A stretch of 64,000 bases of DNA from Stromatinia cepivora (Eukaryota; Ascomycota; Leotiomycetes; Helotiales; Sclerotiniaceae), in contig RCTD01000016.1 of the NCBI GenBank assembly GCA_014898415.1, forward strand, positions 1,178,001 to 1,242,000. The letters run 5' to 3'. Positions 37,546-48,436 of this stretch are shown here, piece by piece (the first letter of the stretch is position 1; each line of letters begins with the position of its first letter). Below the pieces are notes generated by a model that saw nothing but the letters and a program-made list of their open reading frames with translations, was not told the DNA's origin and did not search any database. Both the position numbers and the translations under genes were made by a program.

Positions 37546-39675
37546 ATACCTTATTTTCGGGCCACCCCTTCTTTTGGGTTATCTTAAAAAATCATTTCAT
37601 TTTAAACAATCTCCTTTATTAAATCTTTAATAATTCAATAATTATTCAATCAATCGATCTGAAATTTGAATATATTATTATTTATAATATAATGAATATT
37701 TATATCGAAGATGATATTGTTATGACCTTTGATGCGATTATAAATAGGCTAGTTATATATTAAACTAATTCGGAATATAATGTTCTTTGTATTATATTTC
37801 AAAATCGAATAAATAATTATTTATTTTATAGAAATAGTATACAAAATATGTAAAAGATAGTTCTAATTCAAAAGAGAGTATTAGTAGATTGGATATTAGT
37901 ATAAGAATTATTAGGTATTAATCTTATTCATCAATAAATAAGAGAAATGAATGAAAGTTTTTTTGAAGTAAAAGAAGATGATTCTTCATTTGGAAAATAA
38001 TGGATATAGAATTTTTTGAAAAGGAATTCTGAAATTAAAACCAAAAAATAATATCGAATCGATTTTATATATATTTTAAATACTATTGATGAAATTATTA
38101 GCAAATGATTTGAAAAATTCAATTTGCCTTTGATTAAGTATATTAAGCTTGAAAATCGATATAATATAAATGAAATTAGTATTATAAAAGGTTAGGATTT
38201 AAATAGCTTAATAATAGGAAATTCAGAATATCGTTTTATTCAAAAAAAATAATTTGATTTAAGAATTTGGATATTTTTTATTGAATGTATTTCGGTAATA
38301 AAACAAGTATTCAAATTATTTGTTATTTTCAAAGGAAAATATATACAATAATAATGGTTTTCTACAGATCTTATTTTATATAAGGAATGAAAGTTCATTA
38401 TTGTCACGAATCGTGAACCACAGGAGGCTAACCACGTGATACCCCTTATCTCCCATATCAATTTATGAGCTGATCATCCGTGCGCATGCGTTACGAATCA
38501 TACGATTTAATATGGTAAAATGGTAACCCTAATAACGCATACGCACAACCCCGCAGCCCACAAATGGGTATTTGTGTATATATATCTAGTCGCTCCTTAT
38601 GAGCCATAGTTCTTCAGTTGTAGATTCTAAGGAACATAATTGACCCTGTTTATTCAGCTCTACTACGGCTCTTGTGCGTCACAATTATTACGAATAATGA
38701 ATGAATGATAAATATTATAAGATTTGAATAATTGAAAACGATCTTTATTCTTCAAATTATTCCTTTCTGATCTAAAAAAACTAAACTATTTATATTAGAT
38801 AATTATAAAAATCATAAAACCATTAAATTTATATTTGAATATTTCAAAAACAATATTCATCTTTTATTTCTATTGCTATATATATTATATATATTATAAT
38901 TATTATAATTATTATAATTATTAGATTTATCAGTATTCTCATTTCTCAAAAATACTTATAGATATCATTTTAACAAATCAAATTCTTTATTGGATTCTTT
39001 AATAATTGGGAAATATAGTTTTCTTATTTATTATCAGAAAGCTAGAACAAAAAGTTTGATAATTTATAATATCAAATCTGAATAAAAAGCTTTTAATTTA
39101 TAATTTCAAAACTATATTAAATCTTTTATGAATCGTTTATTATTTGAAAATAATAATAACGAAATTCTAAATCAAAATCCTGTTTCAAATGATAATCTTC
39201 AATATCAATGAAATATAAAATCATTTTTTATTCTATAGAAAACCCTTCAAAAAGTATTAGATCTTCGAAAATATATATATACAATAATTCAAGAAAAAAA
39301 AATCGATCTTTTAATTTATCAATTGTTATTTTATAAAATCACAAAAGATTTTGATATTAAAGATTATAAATTTATATAATCAAAATATCAAATAAAACAA
39401 TTGAAATATAAATTAAAATAAATTATATCTAAAAAAAAACAAATAATAAAAACTAATCCGAATTCGAAATTTACAAAGATTAAAACTATTCGGAAAACAC
39501 AAATTGAAATTGAGGATCATAAAATTGAAAAGAATAATTCTAATAATGATTATAAAATAAATACTACAAAGGATTTTATTGAAATAAAATAATTATTGAA
39601 TTATTAAAATTTAAAATTTATATAATGATATTTTCGAGGTGGCCCAAAACAGGGGATAACCCGAAAATGGGGTAT
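37546..39675 (+). mobile_element. pogo/Fot-type transposon B inside pogo A
   Basis: Ends ATACCTTATTTTCGGG and (reverse complement) ATACCCCATTTTCGGG, flanked by TA (37544-37545, 39676-39677). The plus strand carries a decayed transposase: helix-turn-helix/CENP-B-like relic at about 37850-37950, an IKYIKLENRYNINEI block at about 38135, FIECISVIKQ at about 38280, LFILDNYKNHKTI at about 38795, and a C-terminal LDLSVFSFLKNTYR block at about 38920. A solo LTR interrupts it at 38402-38683. Own length is about 1.84 kb. Confidence 0.85.
38402..38683 (+). repeat. Solo LTR of the gypsy 2 family (282 bp, nearly unmutated)
   Basis: Exactly the length of the gypsy 2 LTRs, starting TGTCACGAATCGTGAACCAC and ending GTGCGTCACA. 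Flanked by the perfect pentamer ATTAT (38397-38401, 38684-38688). It keeps nearly all the C and G positions lost in the gypsy 2 5' LTR, although the surrounding pogo B is heavily mutated. Confidence 0.92.
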
Positions 39676-40545
39676 TAAACTTATTACTAAAAATAATATA
39701 GTTTTGCCCTTTTTATTATTATATATGATCGTTGTGGTCCGTTCTTTGTTGCCTGATTATATTGCTTTGCTTCTATTATTTCGTTCAATATTAATTATAA
39801 CTATTCTAAAATATATTATACCTATTATAAAATTAATTTCATCGAAATTATAGAAATCGCAATCCTGAATACTATATTTTGCTTATATATTCAATACTAA
39901 TCGAAACTACCCTTCAATAAACTTAAAATCTTCATAAAGAGTTCTTTGAAAATCATAAATATAATTAAAACATATCTTTAATTTTATATAATACTTTATA
40001 AATCAATAAACTTAAAACTTTCCAATCTTCTTTGTTCTCCACAATTCAAAAATATAATTCATTATATTTTCTATACTACTCAATTTAAATACAAAATCTT
40101 TTTTGTTTATATCAATTATATACTGAATAAATATCTTCTCTTCTAATTCAATCATTTTATATTTATTTGTTTGAATTTCTATTTGATTATTTCAATTATT
40201 GATTCTATTACATAATATAAATCAAAGCATTATATAGATTTTTGCAGCTTTTGTAATTATCAAATTTTTAGATTTTCGAATAACTTTAATAATTAAGATA
40301 ATTCGGACTTCTTTTGATTATATTTCCATAATAATTTATTGAGATATTGCGAGTTGAAATTGAAGTGGTTGAATAATGGAAAAAGTGGCGACCCGGTGAT
40401 ATTGGCGATCCGATGATAAACCATGTTAATAATAAAATTTAATAATATTAAATTATATTATTAATATATCACATAATCATATAACCATCGGTTCAGTTAA
40501 TATTATTAAGTGATTTAATAAACTTATTAGAAATTCTTATATGGA

Positions 40546-41177
40546 AATGCAATCATAACCCAAAAACTCCTCGAAGTATATATGACACATTGAGAAATCA
40601 TATATTATATTGGAAATTTAAGAAGGTGGAAGGACTTACAGACATGTATCTTCATTCTATCTCAGGGATAAGATCAGCTTTATTTGATGCAATGAAGAGG
40701 TTTCATGATGTTCGCGACCAAGAGATACTTGAATCCTAAATGAGAAAAATCCATATTCGTAAATTTCAAACTTATTATTACATACATCTGTTTATTTTTT
40801 TCAATAATTCCGTTTTTCTTTTTATTACCACCCCTTCTGCAGCCATGATCCAAATCCGACCCTGGCGACAAGGAATACGAGAACCGCCCCCAGTAGCAAT
40901 ATGCCATATGAGATGCTGTTTCGCTTAACCAAACCGCGTTAGATTTTCCCATGGGAACAGATTCGACCCAATTCATACAAGCGCCTAAAGACCAACCATC
41001 ACCCCTAACAGCAAAACGCTTCTCATAATATTTTATATGATGAAGTTGCTTTTATCCCTTTACTGACACAACGCCTGACCGAATCTAGTGTTCAGCTTCC
41101 CTATAGAAACAGATTCCACCGAACGCAGCTTTCACAGCTCAAACTTCACACTATTTCTCCATCTCAACTTTCTCAAT
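40546..41177. other. Right border of the AT-rich block and 5' region of the next gene
   Basis: Composition returns to normal by about 40620. No domain-bearing frame. It probably contains the promoter of the gene starting at 41178. Confidence 0.5.
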
Positions 41178-43058
41178 ATGTGTATATGCTCAGAACTTCG
41201 AAAACTAACGGACGGGCCAACCGACAGCGCAAACCTTATTGACTCTCATAGTATCGAGACATTATTGTCAACTGTACATGACTATGTGCAATCAAATGAA
41301 CACCTCAAAACTCAGCTTTCCTTCACATTAAAGAAAACGAAGGGTACAGCCAAGGTTCGCAAACCGACATCAGAGGTAAACAAACGGATTGCAAAGATAT
41401 TCCAGTACAAAATCAATGAGTACAATACAACAGCTCTTCTCGAGAACAACATCGAAAGATGGAATAAGAATCCGGAATCATTCTGGGTATACTCTCAAAG
41501 ACAGGAAGATTGGAAGTCTGGCAACGCTCAACATTCAATCATCTTTTCTTGCATGAAACTTGAATTGTCAGATGTGCACTCATGCATACTTCGAAGATTT
41601 TACTGTCTAGTACTCACTCGGCTTCGAGCTGCACAGCATGCCAATGATGATGCCAAAACCATTGCCCAGTCATTACTCACTGGTTTTCGTAGCGAATCTC
41701 TAAACAAGCTTACTAAAAATGTAAATACCCTGTTACAGGCAGGTATCAGGTATGCCAATATCGCAACGAGATTGGGGATCGGGAGCTTGTTCATTCTTGG
41801 GCAAGATGTACCGCGTTCAGTGTAAGTGTCAGTTTAATCTCAAGACCGACAAAACGCTCATATTTATATAGATGGGAGAAGTGGCTTCACAAGACTGGCC
41901 GAGACTTCGAAGATGCTATGAATTTTCTGGATCAAGTTGGTGTCATTGAATCCGGCAAAGCCTACGAGGTAACAGCCAAAAGGGTTATTGACTATATGAT
42001 GAAGCGTAAGCTGTGTTTAGCTGTTCTAAAGTAGTTAATTTGCTAACTTTTAAGATATCTCGAGACCTTGGATCGTCGAGAAAAGCCATCAGACCCAGCT
42101 ACCACAAAAGAGAAAAGGCCACACTCATCGCAGTTCGATATCCGAACCGGCGACCAAGCGCCTCTACCATAGTGAAACGGGTCACATAACAGTAAATGGT
42201 CAAAGTAGAGGTGACCAACTTGCAGCCAAAGATCCGAGCACCCGACCCCTCAACTATACATTCGATCAGTCACCTTGTGGTTCCGTGCTACCTGCTTTGG
42301 GAACATCTACTGTCGATATTACAATCAATCCACATTCGGCTACTGCCGAAAGCAACAACCCCAGCTCCATTTATGCTCTATTGAACGCAGCAGATTCTAG
42401 TGCAGGGCCTAAGCAAACAACTGCGACCGATGCAGTGTTCAATGATGGTTGCGAAAGGGATTTTGCTATTGAAACGCGGCCTGAAATTGAGAGTAGCAGA
42501 GGGCGATCGACAGCTCTAGAATTGCAAGTCGAAGTGTGCGATACATTTGGAGAACGAGGGCACATCCATTCGATCTCGGATCGTGATTCACTCCTCTCTG
42601 AACTATTGAATAGAAGAACGGACGCAATGTGGGCTCAGGTTAGCTCCTTCGAAATTGTCTTTGAAGCTTGTCTCGTCCAAGGTATAGATGCAAGCCATAT
42701 GAGGCGCGCAGAAAAGGCGCAAAAAGCCATACAATAGACAGAGACTGTATGTCTTCATTATCCTTTTCAAGGTCAGGATTGGAGATTACAGGTCTGGGTA
42801 TGTTCATTGACTGGCCAGGTCATTCCACGAGCGGTGGCTAGTTCGGAGGAACTGAAACATATACTTGGTACGAATCTTTTAGAAGCTATGAAAAGTAGTA
42901 ATAGGAGAAATGAACAATTGAGGGAGGGAATGCAAGATTTTACCAGCTGTTTAGATATATTTCTCCCTGAGGATGGCAATGGCGATTGTAAGTTGGAAAT
43001 GATGTTGGGTTACGACTTGGGACCCTATTTTTTTCGCCATCTATTTCCTGCTAGATGA
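41178..43058 (+). CDS. Unrecognised protein with four inferred exons
   Basis: Exons 41178-41821, 41872-42005, 42055-42681 and 42772-43058 join in phase with GT-AG introns (50, 49 and 90 bp) to 563 residues. No family is recognised. The first half is helical with basic and aromatic residues (NIERWNKNPESFWVYSQRQ, NTLLQAGIRYANIATRLGIG), then WEKWLHKTGRDFEDAMNFLD. The middle is low-complexity. The C-terminal exon (QDWRLQVWVCSLTGQ, EELKHILGTNLLEAMKSS) is again helical. There is no signal peptide or membrane segment. The last intron is the least certain; without it the protein stops at 42737. The gene lies between AT-rich transposon tracts, typical of lineage-specific genes. Confidence 0.5.
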
Positions 43059-44262
43059 ATTCCATTAATAGGTAGCTTTCTTTACCAGTTTGAATTCCGT
43101 CCTCTTCACGTATATCTCCCTCCCCGCACGGAGTGTCATGTTCATTATATCCGTACTTGTTTTGATTACCCTCACACGACTCAATGCTATTTCGCCATCG
43201 CCAGCCTTCCACGATACATATCTATCATAATCAACTCCCCCAAAAATATGCTCATCGATGAATTCGTAATCGCCATTGTTGGTTGTTCAGCCTGCGTGTA
43301 TCGCATTAGAATTGGTACAACTATGAATTGGGCAAGGAAAGACGAGCTCACATCTAGCATCATGGCAAGCTATAAGCTAGGCGAATCCACTCGTACTGTG
43401 CTTCAGGATTGGTTATTGCATATAACTCAGTAATAGCGGCAAGGGCGTAACAAGGCAGGATGGTTTAAGTGAACTACGTTGTAGCAATAGGGAAAGATCT
43501 AGGTATTGGCGGGTATGCGAAAAAGGCTGGAGGCTTGAGGTAGAGGTAGAGGTAGAGATGGACGTTTGATGTGGGAATGTGATGCTGATAGAGTCTGAAC
43601 GATGGGTATGATGATTATTGTTGATGCGATCTGGCTCACTATGTTAGGTGTTGCTTACACTAGATTAGGCAAATTGCGCAACCCCTCTTTAATAGCCTAG
43701 CCTTATTGCGTTAAGGCCACAGTGGAAATCATATGCTACCTTTGCTTGTTCTGTTTTTCTATGCTATTATCTATTGAAAAGTTCATTTTTATAAGGATCG
43801 ATCTTTAAACAAATCCACCACTGTGTTTCACTCTAGGTTTAATCTCCAATAACTTAAGATATGTGCTAAGTTGGCTGCGAAGGTCACGTGGCAGCGGGGT
43901 AGTTGGAAATCTACTTGCAACCTTGAGAAGACTTTGTATAGATCTTGTAGAAGGTATTCCATCTCGATATTGAGAATTGGAATGATTAAGTAATTCTTTT
44001 GGTTGATACTTTAAATTCCTTTTATATATTATTTTTTTTATCTGAGAATTAATCTCAAATATTAATATATCGAGATATTCTTTTATAATAATTAATTAAT
44101 TTTCGTAAAGAATAAAAATTATATATTATAAAATATTTTAAAGAAATTTAAATTATTTTTCTATTAAAAAAATCTTTAAAATACTTTTTAAACAGAATAT
44201 ATTTTATTCTATTTAAGAAATAAAAAGATATATAATTTATATATTGAACGTTTTATTTAATA
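43059..44262. other. Intergenic region passing into AT-rich sequence
   Basis: Normal composition to about 43980, then sharply AT-rich up to the inverted-repeat element. The frame 43248-43433 has no domain features. A short GAGGTA-type repeat is at about 43538-43556. Nothing else is supported. Confidence 0.5.
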
Positions 44263-45076
44263 AATCAACTATTCTAGTTTCCGGCTACCTCTACTTTCCG
44301 GCCACTATTTTACACCAAAAACCATGATTTTCACCTATTAATACCTTTTTAAATAATGAATATAATTAATTGAAATTTTGAATATAGATTCTTTATATAA
44401 TTACTAATTGATTCTATAAATTTTAGTATTTTAGGATTTCTTTTCATTAAAAGTTTAAATATTTAATATTTAATTTTCAATTTATATATAATTTATATAC
44501 AAATTTAAAAAACATGAAAATCTTGAATAACTTTTCAACAAAAATGATTAAAAATAAACTATTAATTTTTTTGGAATCTTTGAATTATATTATATAAGAT
44601 AAATTAAACTATTATATATAATAATTTATAGATAATACTTTATTATTAATTGAAAAATTACTTATATAAAATTTTATATAAAATATAATATAAGTATTAC
44701 TAAAAGATTATTTACAAATGAGAATTTTTTTGAAACTAGATTTATTTTGTATAATACAATTGAAGGATTCTATTAAAATTTATAGTTTTTTTTAATGATT
44801 TTTGTCGAAATGTTATTGAAGATTTTCGTATTTTTGAATTTGTATATAAATCATATACAAATTGAAAATCGAAAATTTAATCTTTAATATTTCAACGAAA
44901 AAAATCACGAAAATTCTGAAATTTTCAGAATTTATTTATATTTATATAATAAATCTATAATCAAAATTTCATTCAATTATATCCATATATGAGGAAATCA
45001 AAAATACAAAAAATCATGATTTTTGGTGTGAATGGTGGCCGGAATCTAGGGTGGTCGGAATCTAGGGTGGTTGACT
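44263..45076. mobile_element. 814-bp non-coding inverted-repeat element (MITE-like)
   Basis: Terminal inverted repeats of about 70 bp: the left contains TTTCCGGCCACTATT and ACACCAAAAACCATGATTTT, and the right carries the same blocks in reverse complement with C/T-type differences. TA flanks both ends (44261-44262, 45077-45078), as for Tc1-mariner-type elements. The interior is extremely AT-rich with no coding relic. Each TIR contains an internally repeated CTAGATTCCG-like unit. It lies 190 bp upstream of the HET gene. Confidence 0.7.
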
Positions 45077-45266
45077 TAAGCTTAGCAACTTTTATATAGC
45101 GGAATATTGAAAGAAATCACTCGTCAATTAAATGTACCAATCAACTGAATGTCTAAGCCTGATTAAGCGGCACATCAGCGGAGTACGTGGGACGATTTTC
45201 GACCGTGGACATGCATGATTTGATCTGCAACCTCAGCCCTTTCACACATAAAAATAGCCAGCCTCA

Positions 45267-48200
45267 ATGAATGATAAAACTTGGTATGAATTTGCTTGTC
45301 ACGACCACCAAGCCAGAGCAAGCTCTATAGTTTTCAAGTACCTATCTCAAATCATGCTTCAGTTCAGCTATACCCTAGCCCCATTAGGTTTGGACAGCAT
45401 CCGCTTACTTTCTCTACTTCCCAATAGGGATGAAACCGCCCCTCTCCAATGCGAACTTCATGAGTATCCCCTACAGAAGTCTTGTAAAGAAACTCATTTG
45501 TACGAAGCTTTGTCGTACACATGGGGCGGTTTTGATGACCCTCCACAGTGTATCTCTATAGATGGGCATTTCCTGCCTGTCACGTCGAACCTCTATGCAG
45601 CATTATTACGTCTTCGAAATTGCACTTTCAACCGAATCATATGGGTGGATGCTATCTGCATCAACCAAGAAGATGAGCAAGAGAAAAGTCGCCAGATTCA
45701 AATGATGGCGAGGATCTATGGTCAAGCAAACCGAGTTATCGTTTATCTTGGAAAAGCTGCGGATGATAGCGACTTGGCTCTTGAAAGCATACGAATTGCT
45801 GCAAACGACGAGGAAGAGAAGTCGATCATCCAAAGCTATGAAGAGCCGTATTTTCCACACTTTGATTATAACGATACGGATTTTGAATGCATAGAAATTG
45901 GTACAGATGACGAGGAAGAGCAGCCTATTAATCCATTGATCATTAAAAAAGGTGAAGAGCCAGATCTTGGATGTGCTGCGGATGATAGCGATCTGGATTT
46001 TGAAAGCGTACAAATTACTACAGACAATGAGGACGAGAAGCCTATAAATCCAGTGATCATTAAAATGGATGAAAAGCCAATCCTTGAACTGCTCAAACGA
46101 CCATGGTTTCAGCGCATTTGGGTAGGTAATTTACCGTCGTCAATATCTCGAAACAAGGCTAATAATCTATTTCCATTTAGGTACTCCAGGAGGTTGGCTT
46201 AGCTCGAAGCATCTTGATCTTATGCGGTTTCGCGGAGATAGACGGGTTTACATTCTGTTTAGGCATCAGCAAACTAGGGCATTTCTTCGAGAATTCCTCG
46301 CATTTACGAAGTCTGATTCGTGCAACTATCTATATGATAAGAGGATCAATCTTCCGTCCAAAGCATACCCTGAGTCCACTAGGGGATCTTTCTCTAGGTG
46401 AGTTGATTGATATGTATCATGCCCACAAGGCTACCATACGTCACGATAAGGTATATGCGTTGCTTGGTATGAGCTCTGATGATTTGAGCTCAACCGGCCT
46501 ACTACCCGACTACACGATTCCATGGAAGACACTTTTTCAACGGCTTATCGAGTTTGTCCTTTGTGAAAGGGTATCCGTAGAGACTTGGGATGATAGGGAG
46601 ATATCAGTAATCAAGAGTCGAGGTTGTATTCTAGGCCATGTATCCTCGGTAAGGATTGACAGCAATCGATTCCATAGGCAACACATAAATGTTGTTTTGA
46701 ACAAGACGCCAATATCCTTGCAGTACAACGAGGGTTATGGTACCGAGTGGACACTACAGACCTCCGCACAGCCCATCCAGCGAGAGGATCTCATTTGCCT
46801 TCTAGAAGGAGTTTCAAAGCCATCTATCATTAGAGCATACAAGGATCATTTCGCTATCATCATGATTGCAGCTACTTTACGCCGGCGCACACAAACCGAC
46901 CGTGAATGTGCCACGTTTCAACAATCTTTGCCTTCTCCCAATGTCTACTCACATGACCTTTTACTCGTCTGGCAGTGGGAAGAAATCCCCACACAGGATC
47001 AACCGCTAAGCAATCGTTTACAAGAGATGATTTATGTAGTGCCGGAGTATCTAAAGACTGATGCAAACAAGGCAACCAGATCATATGATCTGGCACTAAT
47101 CCTGGAAGAGGCCAACAACTATGAAAGGGCAGCAGCTCAGCTCCAGGATGATATCAGGAAATACGAAGAAGTATTTGGAAGAGAGAATCTACATATAGTG
47201 TCGTTGAAAGAGAGGCTTGCATGTATCTACGGTGAACGAAAGCGTCAGTATAAGAAATCGGAGAATCTCCTATTGGAGGTGATAAAGATCAGACAAGATT
47301 TTCAAGGCAATTTTCATCAAAATACATTGAACAGCAAAGCGAAACTAGCGATGGTTTATGTGGCAGAAGATGAAACCCCGCATGACCATTGGAAAACAGA
47401 ATTAACGGATGGGATCAAAAATAATATCCAAATTAGAGAAGAGGTTTTAATGCAGGCTATAAGGTACATGGACGAAAGAATGTTGAAACTTTTGCTAGGC
47501 CTAAAAAAGGAAAATGTTCCAATCACACAGAAGGTAATAGAATACGCCGCATGGCGGGGACGCGATAGTCAGATAGTTTTGCTGCTACAAAAATCTGGGC
47601 CAGATTGCGAGATAACAGACGACATGGTAAATCTACTCTTGAGAAGTTGTGGTGAGGATGTAATGATGTCATTGATACAAAAACGCGGCGCAGATATGGA
47701 GATTACAAGCGAACTGTTGAAGGCTATAGCGAGCGGGTGGAAAGGGGCGCAAAATATGATAGTGCTACTCAGAGAGAAAGGGGCGGATATCGAAATTACA
47801 AACGAACTGTTAGAGATTATAGCAGGGATAGGGGGTCTTATTGATGATGTTCCCAAATTGATGGCGTTAGCTCTCAAGAAACGAAGCCCGAACATGACCA
47901 TCACGGAAGCAGTTATGATATCAGCAGCAAGGCATTGGTATGGAGAAGAATTGATGGAGATTTTATTTGGAAAACAAGGAGCGAAGATAATCATCACAGA
48001 AGCAATCATAATAGCAGCAATAGAAAATTTGGAAAAGGGTGTAAAAATCGTTGAGGTATTACTCAAAGAACAAGAAAAAAATATTACTATCACAAATAAA
48101 GTGATAAGGGCTTTGGTAAGAAGAAATAAAGAGATTAGAGAAAGAGCACCAACAAAGCGATATGATCCTAAAAGCTTTGGATTGGTTAGTAAAGACAGAG

Positions 48201-48436
48201 AAGATATAATAATCCAATTGCTTGAGAAGCGAGGGGAAGATATGGAGGTCACAGAGGAGATATTCAGGATGATTGCAACGGAAATTGATTTTGGCAAGGA
48301 AGCTCTGACGCTGTTGATTGGGAAACAAGGGGCAAAAATGAAGGTTACACAAGAGATGGTGAAAATTGTTGCCAAAAAATACCCGGAGGAGGCAATGTTG
48401 TTGGCAAAGGTGGAAGAAATGTATAAAATGCAATGA
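45267..48436 (+). CDS. HET-domain protein with TPR-like segment and C-terminal leucine-rich helical repeats
   Basis: Two exons (45267-46121, 46181-48436; 59-bp intron) give 1036 residues; an in-frame ATG at 45354 is an alternative start that better fits HET protein N-termini. HET motifs are present: YEALSYTWG, then RIIWVDAICINQEDEQEKS, MARIYGQANRVIVYLG, and RPWFQRIW joined across the intron to VLQEVGLA. About residues 585-680 resemble TPR repeats (kinesin-light-chain style). About 730-1030 holds roughly eight units of about 35 residues with an 'xITxEVVxxAAxxxxxxxxLLxxxGxx' pattern. HET domains mediate heterokaryon-incompatibility cell death in filamentous ascomycetes, and repeat-bearing versions are thought to sense non-self. 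The HET domain is unusual in carrying an acidic internal expansion of three related units (about 45756-46090). Confidence 0.88.
45756..46090 (+). repeat. Acidic triplicated segment inside the HET domain
   Basis: Three related coding units begin AADDSDLALES, NDTDFECIE and AADDSDLDFES, each followed by an acidic run (NDEEEK, DDEEEQPINP, DNEDEKPINP). The first and third start 219 bp (73 codons) apart. They sit between the VIVYLG and RPWFQRIW motifs. Confidence 0.8.

Larger units (their letters stand above)
20302..40426 (-). mobile_element. pogo/Fot-type Tc1-mariner transposon A (outer nest level)
   Basis: Terminal inverted repeats of about 60 bp begin ATGTGGTTTATCATCGGATC on the left; the right end reads the same in reverse complement except for RIP-type changes. 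TA flanks both ends (20300-20301 and 40427-40428). Removing the element leaves one TA and restores the sequence found at the matching position in the copia LTR near 53.3 kb (one mismatch over about 35 bp). Remains of a minus-strand transposase are readable: a CENP-B-like N-terminal part and YNFDE block at about 40330-39690, then a catalytic LVLDKYENYKS-type block at about 37540-37214. It is riddled with stops. Own sequence is about 1.85 kb; the rest is later insertions. Confidence 0.85.
20149..40545 (-). mobile_element. Copia-type LTR, interrupted by a 20-kb nested insertion
   Basis: The sequence at 20149-20301 and that at 40427-40545 are the two halves of one repeat. Joined across the insertion they match, in reverse complement, the 3' LTR of the copia element at 53195-53459. 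The outer edges are inexact. The pentamer ATGCA occurs immediately left (20144-20148) and again a few bases right of the match (about 40555), possibly a target duplication. No internal copia coding lies beside it, so it is best called a solo LTR. Confidence 0.7.

Noticed and set aside
38240..38461. Minus-strand frame of 73 codons
   Set aside because: It spans the border between pogo B and the solo LTR, and the plus strand carries the transposase similarity.
20302..40426. A single giant (20-kb) DNA transposon such as a Starship or Maverick
   Set aside because: The terminal repeats belong to a roughly 1.85-kb pogo element; the remaining length is retrotransposons and small elements with their own target duplications. 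No captain-type recombinase or cargo genes were seen.
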